Part shown: positions 8,035-16,916 of the stretch, one piece after another
Layout: every line of letters begins with the position of its first letter
Numbering within the stretch: position 1 is the first letter of the stretch
From: Candidatus Magnetobacterium casense
Lineage (GTDB): Bacteria; Nitrospirota; Thermodesulfovibrionia; Thermodesulfovibrionales; Magnetobacteriaceae
Direction: 5' to 3'
NCBI RefSeq assembly: GCF_000714715.1
Contig: NZ_JMFO01000029.1
Location: forward strand, 1-40,838
Length of the DNA: 40,838 nt
Translations under genes and position numbers: made by a program
The notes under the pieces: model-generated
Database searches by the model: none
Seen by the model: only the letters and a program-made list of their open reading frames with translations
Told to the model about the DNA's origin: nothing

Positions 8035-9567
8035 TTGAATAAGTGGATTGTTGCCATAAGCGTCATGCTGCCAACGCTGATTGAGATAATCGACACCTCT
8101 GTTGTCAACGTCTCACTTGAGCACATACGGGGCAGTCTGTCGGCGGGCATTGATGAGGCCACCTGGGCTATTACGGCCTACCTTGTCTCAAACGCTATTA
8201 TTATACCGTTGACGGGGTGGTTAAGCAGGATGCTGGGCAGGAAGTTCTACCTGATACTGTCCATATCGGTCTTTACGGTCAGTTCGTTTCTGTGTGGTTC
8301 GGCGTGGAACCTGCAAAGTCTGGTCATCTTTCGAATCATCCAGGGCATTGGTGGTGGGGCGCTTCAGCCTCTGTCGCAGGCCATCTTGCTTGAGGCCTTC
8401 CCGCACAACCAGCATGGAACGGCTATGGCACTCTTTGGCGTGGGGGTGATGTTTGGTCCCATTGTTGGCCCAATGTTGGGTGGATGGATCACGGATAATT
8501 GGGCGTGGCAGTGGATATTCTTTATCAACATCCCCATCGGAATACTCTCCATAATCATGTGCATGGTCTGCATCACGGACCCGCCATACATGCAGAGGAC
8601 CAGGATGAGTATCGATTACCTTGGACTGGCACTGCTTGTCGTGGGGCTTGCATCGATGCAGATTGTCCTTGAAAAGGGACAGGGGGAGGACTGGTTCGTT
8701 TCCGGTTACATATTTTGGTTAACGGTGGTTTCGGTTGTATCCATAATCATGTTTGTCGTCGTGGAGTATTTCGCAGAATCACCAGTCATCAACTTAAAGG
8801 TGTTTAGCAACGTTTCTTTTACCACCGGCAATGTGGTCATGTTTTTTGCCTTTTTTAATCTCTTTGCCAGCATTGTCCTGTTGCCCATATATCTGCAAAG
8901 CATCATGGGATACACGGCGACGATGGCCGGCAAAGTGCTGGGACTTGGAGGTATTGCAACACTGCTTACCATGCCCGTTGTGGGCGTGCTGGTCAACAAG
9001 ATCAATCCCAGGTGGCCTATGGCGGCAGGCATTTTGATAGCCGCAGCCTCGACGTATCTGTTGTCGCAACTGAACCTGTATGTTGACTTCAAGACGGTGT
9101 TTTTGCCACGAGTGCTGTTGGGGGTTGGGATGGGACTGTTGTTTATACCACTTACGACGATGACAATGTCGGGCATAAGTCGTGAGGACATGGGAAACGC
9201 CACGGGTATATACAACCTGCTCAGAAATGTAGGAGGTAGCGTTGGTGTGGCATTTGTGATGACGATGGTATCGCGCCACTCACAGAGTCATCAGCTTCAA
9301 CTTGTTGAGCACCTCAGTCCCTTTGACAGAGGCTATCAGATGGCCGCCTCATACATCACCGGAATGTTGAAATTCAAGGGATACAGCGACTATGCCTCTG
9401 CACACACGGCAGACGGGATCATCTATGGACAGACCATCAAACAGGCCGCCGTCCTTGCCTTTAACGACGCCGCTTATATGATATTTGTGGTCATGCTGTG
9501 TGTCCTGCCCCTGGTGTTCCTCATTAAAAAAGCTAAGGCGCCAACACGGCAGGAACTACACCAATAA
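8035..9567 (+). CDS. DHA2-family (EmrB/QacA type) drug:proton antiporter
   Basis: 510 residues with about 14 membrane segments, the layout of the DHA2 branch of the major facilitator superfamily. It carries the DHA2 opening DTSVVNVSL, a motif A loop (GWLSRMLGRKF) and the motif C region (GVGVMFGPIVGPMLGGW). These pumps expel hydrophobic toxins, usually with an EmrA membrane-fusion protein and a TolC channel, neither of which is next to it. The TTG start is chosen because the frame has a stop at 7984 and no better codon between. The structured leader upstream suggests post-transcriptional control. Confidence 0.9.
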   Translation: MNKWIVAISVMLPTLIEIIDTSVVNVSLEHIRGSLSAGIDEATWAITAYLVSNAIIIPLTGWLSRMLGRKFYLILSISVFTVSSFLCGSAWNLQSLVIFRIIQGIGGGALQPLSQAILLEAFPHNQHGTAMALFGVGVMFGPIVGPMLGGWITDNWAWQWIFFINIPIGILSIIMCMVCITDPPYMQRTRMSIDYLGLALLVVGLASMQIVLEKGQGEDWFVSGYIFWLTVVSVVSIIMFVVVEYFAESPVINLKVFSNVSFTTGNVVMFFAFFNLFASIVLLPIYLQSIMGYTATMAGKVLGLGGIATLLTMPVVGVLVNKINPRWPMAAGILIAAASTYLLSQLNLYVDFKTVFLPRVLLGVGMGLLFIPLTTMTMSGISREDMGNATGIYNLLRNVGGSVGVAFVMTMVSRHSQSHQLQLVEHLSPFDRGYQMAASYITGMLKFKGYSDYASAHTADGIIYGQTIKQAAVLAFNDAAYMIFVVMLCVLPLVFLIKKAKAPTRQELHQ

Positions 9568-9621
9568 AATACAGTGTAACGTCCGGTTTTGATTTGCCAC
9601 ATAAAAATAAAAACTATGAAC

Positions 9622-9651
9622 TTGAAAAAAGCCCTCCGTGTATGTTATGCT
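9622..9651 (+). promoter_or_regulatory. Predicted promoter of tRNA-Cys
   Basis: TTGAAA (9622-9627) and TATGCT (9646-9651) are 18 bases apart and lie about 18 bases upstream of the tRNA. Confidence 0.45.
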
Positions 9652-9668
9652 TATTAAGTACGATATAC

Positions 9669-9741
9669 GGCGGCGTACCCAAGTGGCTAAGGGAGAGGTC
9701 TGCAAAACCTTTATGCGCCGGTTCGAATCCGGCCGCCGCCT
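9669..9741 (+). tRNA. tRNA-Cys (anticodon GCA)
   Basis: The acceptor stem GGCGGCG (9669-9675) pairs with CGCCGCC (9734-9740). The anticodon loop is CTGCAAA, and the T-arm is GCCGG-TTCGAAT-CCGGC. The discriminator is T9741 and no CCA is encoded, so the 3' end must be added after transcription. It is the only tRNA in the window. Confidence 0.95.
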
Positions 9742-9825
9742 TTTCTGATTTTCTTTTCTAAGGTTTGTGGCATTGGCGACGTTAAACGAAATCAAGAGGG
9801 TTATAGATAAACGTAGGGACGACTT

Positions 9826-10368
9826 GTGGCATCCGTTCTGATTTTGAAGGTATCCTGCTCAGAGAAGCGCTTCCCGTTTTTTTTCCTGTTAAGGTTGCTT
9901 GTGGTAGTGTGCATGTTGCTTGTGGGATGTTCGAAGACTACGGAGACAAAGCCGGGGCCTGTGCCCCTGACTCGGGAGCACTTTTGCAGCGTGTGTCGGA
10001 TGATCCTGCTGGACTTCCCCGGGGCAAAGGGACAGATCATCTACACAAATGGTCGGTATGACCTGTTCTGTGGTACGGTGGATTTGTTTACGTTCTACCT
10101 CCAGCCCGACAGTCCCAAGAACATAGCGGTCATCTACGTAAACGACATGGGCAAGGAGGACTGGCTACGTCCCTCCGGGCACTGGATCGACGCAAAGAAC
10201 GCCTTCTACGCCTACGGTGGCCAAAGGAAGGGTGCGATGGGTGACCCGCTCGTCCCATTCTCAGACCGCCAGGATGCAGAAAAACATGTGAAAGAACACG
10301 GCGGGAAAATCCTCATGTTCGGAGACCTGACAATGGAACTCCTCAATCCCGTCAGCCATCATCACTAA
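9826..10368 (+). CDS. NosL-like copper-binding lipoprotein
   Basis: 180 residues from GTG, with an N-terminal hydrophobic segment and a lipobox (LLVGC) predicting an outer- or inner-membrane lipoprotein. The mature part has the NosL motif CSVCRM (CxxCxM), followed by YTNGRYDLFCGTVDLFTFY and WIDAKNAFYAYGG, typical of NosL and related copper chaperones. It ends in SHHH, which may also bind metal. No nosZ, nosDFY or other copper genes are near, so a nitrous oxide role is not shown here. The exact start is uncertain because other GTG and TTG codons lie before the signal peptide. Confidence 0.85.
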   Translation: MASVLILKVSCSEKRFPFFFLLRLLVVVCMLLVGCSKTTETKPGPVPLTREHFCSVCRMILLDFPGAKGQIIYTNGRYDLFCGTVDLFTFYLQPDSPKNIAVIYVNDMGKEDWLRPSGHWIDAKNAFYAYGGQRKGAMGDPLVPFSDRQDAEKHVKEHGGKILMFGDLTMELLNPVSHHH

Positions 10369-10444
10369 GAAAGAAGGGAGGACTTTGTCTCTTTTATGCC
10401 GGATGCGCTGACTCTTTCTGAATCGCTGATTAATTCGCGGGCAT

Positions 10445-10474
10445 TTGACAAAATATGCTGCCTGCCTGCATAAT
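10445..10474 (+). promoter_or_regulatory. Predicted promoter of the stator-like gene pair
   Basis: A perfect TTGACA (10445-10450) and CATAAT (10469-10474) are 18 bases apart, 20 bases before ATG 10494. Confidence 0.6.
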
Positions 10475-10493
10475 ATAGTTCACGGGTTTATTT

Positions 10494-12074
10494 ATGAAAT
10501 CATTTGAATTTATCACGGTGCTTATGGCGTACCTGACACCTTCCAACCTGGTGGCAATGTATGTTGTCAGATTTTTGCAACTGATATTCCTTGCATGGGT
10601 TGGCTACTTGTGTGTATCGGCAGCCAGGACCACCAGGGAACGCCGTGCCGTTCTCAAGCTCTCAACCGTAGATGAGTTGGTACATTTTCGCAAGGAGTTG
10701 ACCTTTGACGAGGAGCGTCCCGTACACCGAGGCAGGTTTACGCTGTTTCTGAAGGAAAACGCCATGCCTGAAAACTCAATCGTAGCCGGACACGTCGGCG
10801 CCATCTTTGACTGTGGCATAACCGGCAGTCAACTGGATATCAACTCCCTGATCAATCACACAAACTATCGCCTGTTTGCAAACAACGCGGTACTGAAAAA
10901 CGTACTGAGTGTCTTTATCATCGTCGGCCTGCTTGGCACGCTCTTTGGCCTTGCCGACAGCCTCGCCAGACTGTCACCCATGCTTGGAGCACCCGAGATC
11001 GAGCATATAAAGGGCGGTATATCGGTGGCATTAACGGGGCTGCTCAACGACCTCAAAAACGCCTTTGCCCCGAGCATCTGGGGGGTCATGTTTACCGTTA
11101 TCGGCGTCCTACTCTACGGCATACACCTCAACCTCTTCTGCACCCCCCTGAAGGTGGCCCTGGAGAGCACAACCATAAACACATGGCTACCAAAACTATA
11201 CCCCACCACCACTCAGGAACTCTACAGAACCCTGCAAAAAAGCGAACAACACATGCGCCAAAACTTTCAGGCCGCTAAAAAAGTCGCAGAACTGGCCGAC
11301 GCTATCGAAGATGACACCGGTAAACTAAAACAGAACCTCGCAAAGGCAAACAAACTACTCGGCACGCTAAACACTACCTCGGAACAAATAACAAAAGCTG
11401 CCGACTTCTTCAACGATGCCTTTTGCAAACGCATGGATGCCTTTTCGGGGGACTTCACAAAGAGCGTTGCACACCTGACCTCCTTCCAGGGGGAGATCAG
11501 GCTCCTGTACGACCAGATAGTCATCGGTTCCGAAACCTTTAAGAGCAATCTGATTGAGGCCCTGGGGGTTCAGCAGCGAGAGATACACGACATTGTCCTT
11601 GTCGTTAAGGCGTATGAGACGTCTTTTTTGCAGTTGCGTGAAAAAATAGATGCCCAGTTGCTAAAGTTCATAGCCGAAGCCACCGAAAGCACCACGAGCG
11701 TCAGCAAGGCCAACAGACAGATCGCCCTGCAAAACAGCGAAACCATCGACAAGGGACTGAGGGAGGTCTTAAAGAGGCTTGAGGCCCTCGATACGCCTGT
11801 CCGAAAGGCTGCCGACAAACTGGGTGATACCCTCAAGGATGCCATTGGCGGACTGTCACAGAACATAGCGACCTTCTCCACCTTGGTTGCAAACATCCCC
11901 AGTCTGACACAATCCCTCGACGTGCTGTCAAAGAACATCGAAACCTTCGTCCCTGAGATCAGTGCCAAATCGTCCTCAGAGTCCTCGCCGGAGCCATCAC
12001 CTGCAACCCCTGCCGCCTACTCCGGCAATCTCAAGGTTGGCGATATACTGAAGGAATTATTTAGAAAAAGGTAG
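10494..12074 (+). CDS. MotA/TolQ/ExbB-like membrane protein with long helical tail (ZorA-like)
   Basis: 526 residues. Membrane segments are predicted at about 19-44, 133-155 and 190-214. The last two carry the proton-channel signature of the MotA/TolQ/ExbB superfamily (VGLLGTLFGLADSL, SIWGVMFTVIGVLLYG). From about 220 to 490 there is a long, mostly helical, low-complexity region predicted as coiled coil, then a Ser/Pro linker and a short basic end. ZorA of Zorya defence systems has this same plan: a short channel part plus a long cytosolic tail. The OmpA-like partner follows 11 bases downstream. A similar plan exists in uncharacterised stator pairs, so the role (defence, motility or envelope) is open. 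Confidence 0.8.
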   Translation: MKSFEFITVLMAYLTPSNLVAMYVVRFLQLIFLAWVGYLCVSAARTTRERRAVLKLSTVDELVHFRKELTFDEERPVHRGRFTLFLKENAMPENSIVAGHVGAIFDCGITGSQLDINSLINHTNYRLFANNAVLKNVLSVFIIVGLLGTLFGLADSLARLSPMLGAPEIEHIKGGISVALTGLLNDLKNAFAPSIWGVMFTVIGVLLYGIHLNLFCTPLKVALESTTINTWLPKLYPTTTQELYRTLQKSEQHMRQNFQAAKKVAELADAIEDDTGKLKQNLAKANKLLGTLNTTSEQITKAADFFNDAFCKRMDAFSGDFTKSVAHLTSFQGEIRLLYDQIVIGSETFKSNLIEALGVQQREIHDIVLVVKAYETSFLQLREKIDAQLLKFIAEATESTTSVSKANRQIALQNSETIDKGLREVLKRLEALDTPVRKAADKLGDTLKDAIGGLSQNIATFSTLVANIPSLTQSLDVLSKNIETFVPEISAKSSSESSPEPSPATPAAYSGNLKVGDILKELFRKR

Positions 12075-12085
12075 ATTGCTTTATC

Positions 12086-12781
12086 ATGTATAACGAATCC
12101 GAGGCAGGACAGGAAGACTTTTCGAGCTTTAACTTCTGGCCATCTTTTGCGGATATGATGCTGTCTGTGGTGCTGATACTTGTCCTGGTGATATTTCTGG
12201 TGCTGACGGTGCTTGCAGCGGGCAGCGTCAACCTCAAGGGGGTAGAGCGTAATCAGATGGAGTTCATAAACAAGCTGGCCGAGGTCTATCACACCAGACC
12301 CGTGGTGCTTGACACACACACCTATAGAATATCCAGCGACATCGTAGTCCTCAACGATGTCACATTGCAGAAGATCAGCTTCAGTGACAAGCTGTTGTTT
12401 GGGCGTGACCAGTACGCGTTGACCGAACAAGGAAGACAGACGCTCAGGACAGTTGGAGGGTTGCTGAAGTCAAAGCTCGACTTTATCAGGGAGATACAGA
12501 TACAGGGACATGCCGATACGGATGCCTCAAGACATTTCTCATCAAACCTCGAACTTGCAGGACAAAGGGCCATGACGGTGTACAGCTTTTTACAGAAAGA
12601 CATGGATATCAATCCGGCCAGACACCTGATGTCGGCAACGTCCTTTGGCGAATTCAAGCCCGTGACACGCTCCGATGTCGATGTAAAGTACAACGAACAA
12701 AGACTCGCCACCGACAACAGTTCCATGGAAAAAAAGGACAAAAATCGCCGCATCGAGCTGTTGCTCTTCTACCTTAAGTAA
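12086..12781 (+). CDS. OmpA/MotB-like stator partner (ZorB-like)
   Basis: 231 residues. A short cytosolic N-terminus leads to FWPSFADMM and a single membrane segment (24-46). Asp23 sits where MotB and ZorB have the ion-binding aspartate. The periplasmic part has an OmpA-type peptidoglycan-binding domain: GHADTD at 141-146, LELAGQRA at 155-162 and NRRIELLL near the end. With the upstream ZorA-like protein it would form a wall-anchored, ion-driven complex. It is an intact pair, but no zorC, zorD or zorE follows; murJ is next. Confidence 0.85.
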   Translation: MYNESEAGQEDFSSFNFWPSFADMMLSVVLILVLVIFLVLTVLAAGSVNLKGVERNQMEFINKLAEVYHTRPVVLDTHTYRISSDIVVLNDVTLQKISFSDKLLFGRDQYALTEQGRQTLRTVGGLLKSKLDFIREIQIQGHADTDASRHFSSNLELAGQRAMTVYSFLQKDMDINPARHLMSATSFGEFKPVTRSDVDVKYNEQRLATDNSSMEKKDKNRRIELLLFYLK

Positions 12782-12787
12782 CAGGTC

Positions 12788-12839
12788 CTGGTTCAGTGCA
12801 GACATTAATTAGAAGAGATGTCCGATGCCTTAGAACCAG
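12788..12839 (+). repeat. Imperfect nested hairpin between ompA-like gene and murJ
   Basis: CTGGTTC (12788-12794) pairs with GAACCAG (12833-12839), and inside it GACAT (12801-12805) pairs with ATGTC (12818-12822), with an extra GCA/TGC contact. There is no T-run after it, so it is not a standard terminator. The rest of 12782-12949 shows no gene. Confidence 0.4.
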
Positions 12840-12949
12840 TAGATTAGGTACTGATACAATGGCGATTTACACCAAATGAGGATACCTGGATGGCAGTGCA
12901 TCACGAGATAGACTTCTTAGGGCAGTTTTAAGTTGCCACCGGACAGACC

Positions 12950-14548
12950 TTGAGCGCAAACGGAAAGATAGCCTTGTCGGCCTTTGTCATGTCCGTGGCC
13001 ACGTTTATAAGCCGCGTGCTTGGCTTCATACGGGACATGATCGTGGCACGGTTCTTTGGTGCATCGGGGGTGTCCGATTCCTTCTTTGTTGCCTTCAGGG
13101 TGCCCAACCTCTTGAGGGAACTGTTTGCCGAAGGCTCCATGTCAAGCGGCTTCATACCCGTGCTGACACAGTACAGGACAAACAAGGGTGACGCAGAAGC
13201 AATTGACCTGGTCAGGGTGACGTTTACCTTTATCGTCATAGTCATCGGGCTTCTGTGCGTGCTTGGAATTGTTTTTGCCGGGCCAATTGTAAGGCTCATA
13301 GCACCCGGGTTTGTCAACGATCCGGCCAAGTTTGCCGGCACCGTTACACTGACGCAGACGATGTTTCCGTTTTTGCTGTTTGTCAGTCTCTCTGCCCTGA
13401 CCATGGGTGCCCTTAACACAAAGAAAAAGTTTTTTGTACCCGCCATGGCCTCGGCATGTTTTAATGTTGCCATAATCGTCACCATCATCGCCTTCTATGA
13501 CCGCTTCAGGGAACCGGTGATGGCCGTTGCCGTCGGGGTCACGGTAGGGGGACTGGCACAGTTTGTATGGCAGTTACCCATATTCTTCAAGAACAACTAC
13601 TCGCTGCGACCAAACTTCCGCTTTTCGCACCCCGGCTTAAAACGGATCGGGGCGTTGGTCTTTCCTGCGGCGGCGGGCACGGCCGTGGCGCAGTTCAACA
13701 TCTTTATGAGCACAATACTTGCCTCCTACCTGCCCACGGGGAGCATCACGTACCTGTACTATGCCATGCGCCTGATCCAGTTTCCGGTGGGGATATTTGG
13801 TGTGGCAATGGGGATGGCCGTTTTGCCGGCGTTGTCCGAGCACGCCTCACGGGGCGACTTTGAGACCCTCACCGGGGACTTTGCCTTTTCGCTCAAACTC
13901 CTATTTGCCATAACCCTGCCATCAATGGTGGGACTGATAGTGTTGGCAGAACCTATTGTGAGCACATTGCTACAGCGTGGCCAATTCGATCACGCCGCAG
14001 TAGTGGCAACGGCATCCGCCCTGGTGTGCTACAGTGCGGGCATCTGGGCAATGGTCGGGGTCAGGGTGGTGGCATCGACGTTCTATGCCATGCAGGATAC
14101 CAAAACCCCAGTAAAGACCGCCATATTTTCGGTGCTGATAAACCTCCTCCTGAGCATCATCCTGATGCAGCCTCTGTCACATGCAGGGCTTGCGCTGGCT
14201 AATGCCCTGGCATCGATGCTGAACTTTTCGTTGCTCTTTTACATGCTCAGGGGCAGGCTCCTGACGCTGAACACCGGGGATATCGGTGTAGCCTTTGTCA
14301 AGACGTTGATCGCTTCGGTGGTAATGGGGGCAGTGGGGTGGTACATGGTCAGACTCTGGCACTGGGGCGCAGGGGAGAGCGGGTTTGGTAGGGCGGCATT
14401 TTTAGCTTGCACTATTGCGTTGTGTATGGTAGCATATACGGTGGTTGCATGGGCACTGAGGAGCGAGGAGATACGCTATATCTTTCAGATGGTCATGGCC
14501 AGGATGCGGGGCAGAAGATTTAAACATCAGGAGGCAGCAGATGGATAA
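12950..14548 (+). CDS. murJ: Lipid II flippase MurJ (MviN)
   Basis: 532 residues with about 14 membrane segments and the conserved MurJ opening: SRVLGFIRDMIVARFFG, then VSDSFFVAFRVPNLLRELFAEGS. MurJ moves the peptidoglycan precursor lipid II across the inner membrane. The start is TTG because an in-frame TAA lies at 12929 and no ATG or GTG follows it before the conserved region; the ribosome site is weak. The end overlaps the amidohydrolase start by eight bases. Confidence 0.95.
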   Translation: MSANGKIALSAFVMSVATFISRVLGFIRDMIVARFFGASGVSDSFFVAFRVPNLLRELFAEGSMSSGFIPVLTQYRTNKGDAEAIDLVRVTFTFIVIVIGLLCVLGIVFAGPIVRLIAPGFVNDPAKFAGTVTLTQTMFPFLLFVSLSALTMGALNTKKKFFVPAMASACFNVAIIVTIIAFYDRFREPVMAVAVGVTVGGLAQFVWQLPIFFKNNYSLRPNFRFSHPGLKRIGALVFPAAAGTAVAQFNIFMSTILASYLPTGSITYLYYAMRLIQFPVGIFGVAMGMAVLPALSEHASRGDFETLTGDFAFSLKLLFAITLPSMVGLIVLAEPIVSTLLQRGQFDHAAVVATASALVCYSAGIWAMVGVRVVASTFYAMQDTKTPVKTAIFSVLINLLLSIILMQPLSHAGLALANALASMLNFSLLFYMLRGRLLTLNTGDIGVAFVKTLIASVVMGAVGWYMVRLWHWGAGESGFGRAAFLACTIALCMVAYTVVAWALRSEEIRYIFQMVMARMRGRRFKHQEAADG

Positions 14549-15710
14549 AGTGCTGGAAATCGTATCTGATGAGTTGTTTGCATGGATCAGACAGATAAGA
14601 CGGACAATACATGCGGAGCCGGAGATCGGCTTTAAAGAGTACAAGACCAGTGAACTTATCGGCAGGTACCTTGACGGGCTTGGCATAGGGTACATAAGCG
14701 GAGTGGCAAGGACTGGCGTAGTTGGGAGGCTGGTCACTGGCGAAAGGCGTCCAACCGTGGCGCTTAGGGCAGATATGGATGCACTGTCGTTGACGGAGGA
14801 GACGGGTCTGCCTTTTGCGTCGAAGGTCAAGGGTGTTATGCACGCCTGCGGCCACGATGGCCATGTGGCAATGCTGTTGGGTGCAGCCAGGATATTAAAG
14901 GAAAACCCACCACCGGGCAATGTCGTCTTTATCTTCCAACCCAACGAGGAAGGCTCCGGGGGGGCAAGGCCAATGATAGACGAAGGGGTTACCAAGGGCA
15001 TTGACGCCATATATGCCGCACACCTGGATAGTCACTACGCCACCGGAGAGATAGCCATAAAGCCGGGAGTCAACTCGGCATACACGGATACCTTTGAAGT
15101 GCAGATTGTCGGCAGTGGCGGACACGGCGCCAGACCACACGAGGCCGTGGATGCCCTGATGATAGCCTGCCAGATTGCCATGCAGTTTCAGTTGATAGTA
15201 TCGCGCGAGCTTGACCCGTTGCAGCCGGCGGTGTTGACCATAGGGCAGTTACATGCCGGCACCGTCTCAAATGCCATCGCCGAACGGGCGCTGCTCCGGG
15301 GCACCATCCGAACCATCAGTGACCACATCAGGAAACGTATCATCGAGCGGATGAATGTCATAGCCACAGCCTTCTCAACCCTCAACAATGCCTCTGTGGA
15401 GGTGAGACACTTTGAGGGATATCCCCCCGTGGTCAACCACCAGCGGGAGTATGAGATTGTCCGAGCGGTGGCCGAAAACCTCCTCGGTAGCGAAAAGATC
15501 ATTGACATACCACTACCCAGCATGGGCGGCGAGGACTTCAGTTACTTTCTCAGGGAGGTGCCGGGTTGCTTTTATCGCATCGGGGCAAGCATCGGCTCAC
15601 CACCGGGAATCCCCTTGCACTCACCACACTTCGACTTTGACGAGGAAGCCCTCCGCATCGGCGCAGCATTTATGGCTGAACTTGCCACCACCACACTCAG
15701 AAAAATATAA
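14541..15710 (+). CDS. M20D family amidohydrolase/amidase
   Basis: 389 residues of the M20D family (hippurate hydrolase, N-acetyl-diaminopimelate deacetylase and auxin-conjugate hydrolase relatives). The metal and catalytic motifs are present: HACGHDGH (101-108, with C103 and H105), FQPNEEGSGG (about 134-143) and AAHLDSHYATGE. It is a cytosolic, metal-dependent amide hydrolase; the substrate cannot be told from sequence. An AGGAGG site overlaps the end of murJ, so translation is likely coupled. Confidence 0.9.
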   Translation: MDKVLEIVSDELFAWIRQIRRTIHAEPEIGFKEYKTSELIGRYLDGLGIGYISGVARTGVVGRLVTGERRPTVALRADMDALSLTEETGLPFASKVKGVMHACGHDGHVAMLLGAARILKENPPPGNVVFIFQPNEEGSGGARPMIDEGVTKGIDAIYAAHLDSHYATGEIAIKPGVNSAYTDTFEVQIVGSGGHGARPHEAVDALMIACQIAMQFQLIVSRELDPLQPAVLTIGQLHAGTVSNAIAERALLRGTIRTISDHIRKRIIERMNVIATAFSTLNNASVEVRHFEGYPPVVNHQREYEIVRAVAENLLGSEKIIDIPLPSMGGEDFSYFLREVPGCFYRIGASIGSPPGIPLHSPHFDFDEEALRIGAAFMAELATTTLRKI

Positions 15711-15737
15711 TAAGCACTCCCCAGCAAGGAGGAGGGA

Positions 15738-16523
15738 TCACTTAGGAAATGCCCTTTCTATGGTATCTCTTATTTTTAGTTCCCTCTTATCGCCCTTCTC
15801 TTTCCAGTCCGTGTCGTTGGCCTTTGCCTTTGCTTCGAACTCGTCATAGACCTGCCCTACATTGATTAGGGATATCGTGACAAGGGTCCTCTTGGGATTG
15901 ATATCTTCGTTAAAAGAAACGCTAAAGACGTAGTATCTGTTTTCGTGTATGATGTTGTATGCAAACACATATCGCTCCCATTTTTGCAGGGATTGTTCAC
16001 CGGAGAAAAACTCCTTTTCATCCGGCGTACCATATCTCTTTTCAAACTCAAGCGATAATTCCTTTGCGTAGTGCTCCTGTTCATCGTTAACGATCACTTT
16101 TGAAATTCCAAACACCTTGTTGTCAACAACTTCGATGCCATAGAGACCAGTTAATTTCTGGTCTGTCATGGGTTTTAAGAAGGTTGTGATAATCTTTTTA
16201 AATTTCGCCTGATGGTATTGTTTAGGAATCTTGCTGGCTATCGGAGGTAAGACACCGAAGTCCTTTTCTTTTTCTTCATACGATTCCAGTTTTTCGGATG
16301 CTATAATATCACCCGGAGTCATTTTTTGTTTTGTCTGCAGTTCAGAGTCAATCTTATATGTCTTGATCAGCGTGCTTATTTTGGGTTGATTCTTGTGTGA
16401 ATTTCTAAACGAATGCCTTGTCTCTGCCATCGCCCCCGACGAGATTATACCCTGCAGGCAGCACAGGGCAATAGTAACAACTGCCACAATTAACAGTCTT
16501 GTCTTCATATCTTTCAGTCTCAT
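15738..16523 (-). CDS. Exported protein of unknown function
   Basis: 261 residues. The N-terminus has positive residues and a hydrophobic core (LLIVAVVTIALCCLQGIISS) ending at GAMAE, a good signal peptidase I site, so the protein is probably periplasmic. The mature part is rich in Lys and Glu, without recognised motifs (FEKRYGTPDEKEFF, ENRYYVFSVSF). A GGAGGT site stands nine bases before ATG 16523. It is convergent with the amidohydrolase gene. Confidence 0.7.
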   Translation of the reverse strand: MRLKDMKTRLLIVAVVTIALCCLQGIISSGAMAETRHSFRNSHKNQPKISTLIKTYKIDSELQTKQKMTPGDIIASEKLESYEEKEKDFGVLPPIASKIPKQYHQAKFKKIITTFLKPMTDQKLTGLYGIEVVDNKVFGISKVIVNDEQEHYAKELSLEFEKRYGTPDEKEFFSGEQSLQKWERYVFAYNIIHENRYYVFSVSFNEDINPKRTLVTISLINVGQVYDEFEAKAKANDTDWKEKGDKRELKIRDTIERAFPK

Positions 16524-16593
16524 TATAACATTACCTCCAAAATGGCTTATTTATCGCCTTAGACGCAGAGTAAATACCCCACGCACAACAGAC

Positions 16594-16609
16594 ACTTCAG
16601 TTCTGAAGT
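16594..16609. repeat. Perfect inverted repeat in the 16.5-16.9 kb gap
   Basis: ACTTCAG-TT-CTGAAGT, 71 bases upstream of the exported-protein gene. The short centre makes it more like a protein-binding site than a hairpin. Apart from this and the promoter at 16733, the gap 16524-16916 is A+T-rich and shows nothing else. Confidence 0.4.
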
Positions 16610-16732
16610 CTAGTTTAGTATTGCAGCACTATTGCTAGTTTGTCAACAGAAAAATTTGCAATCTTGTAACCACCCGTCTTAATAATCCGCACCACAATAA
16701 ATATCTGGACATAAATATTGGAAATTATGTAC

Positions 16733-16761
16733 TTGACAAAGCAAAATATATCTGATATCTT
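16733..16761 (+). promoter_or_regulatory. Promoter of the restriction-modification operon
   Basis: A perfect TTGACA (16733-16738), 17 bases, then TATCTT (16756-16761). The leader to ATG 16917 is about 150 bases, with a weak ribosome site. Confidence 0.6.
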
Positions 16762-16916
16762 AATTAAGGAAAGATGAGATATTGTAATAAGTTTAGCTTT
16801 AGACGGGATCAACGAGGTGTGATAGACGGCTTCAGAACCGGCAACAGAGTTAAAGGCATAGCCGGTAAGGGGTTAATTTATAAGGAATCGGGAAGAATAA
16901 AGGATAATAACAATAA

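Noticed and set aside
9767..9841. 24-codon frame from GTG (ends DDLWHPF)
   Set aside because: It overlaps the nosL start and has no detectable relatives by eye; too short to support.
10494..12781. Complete Zorya system
   Set aside because: Only the two stator-like genes are present; nosL and murJ flank them, with no helicase, nuclease or ZorE-like gene.
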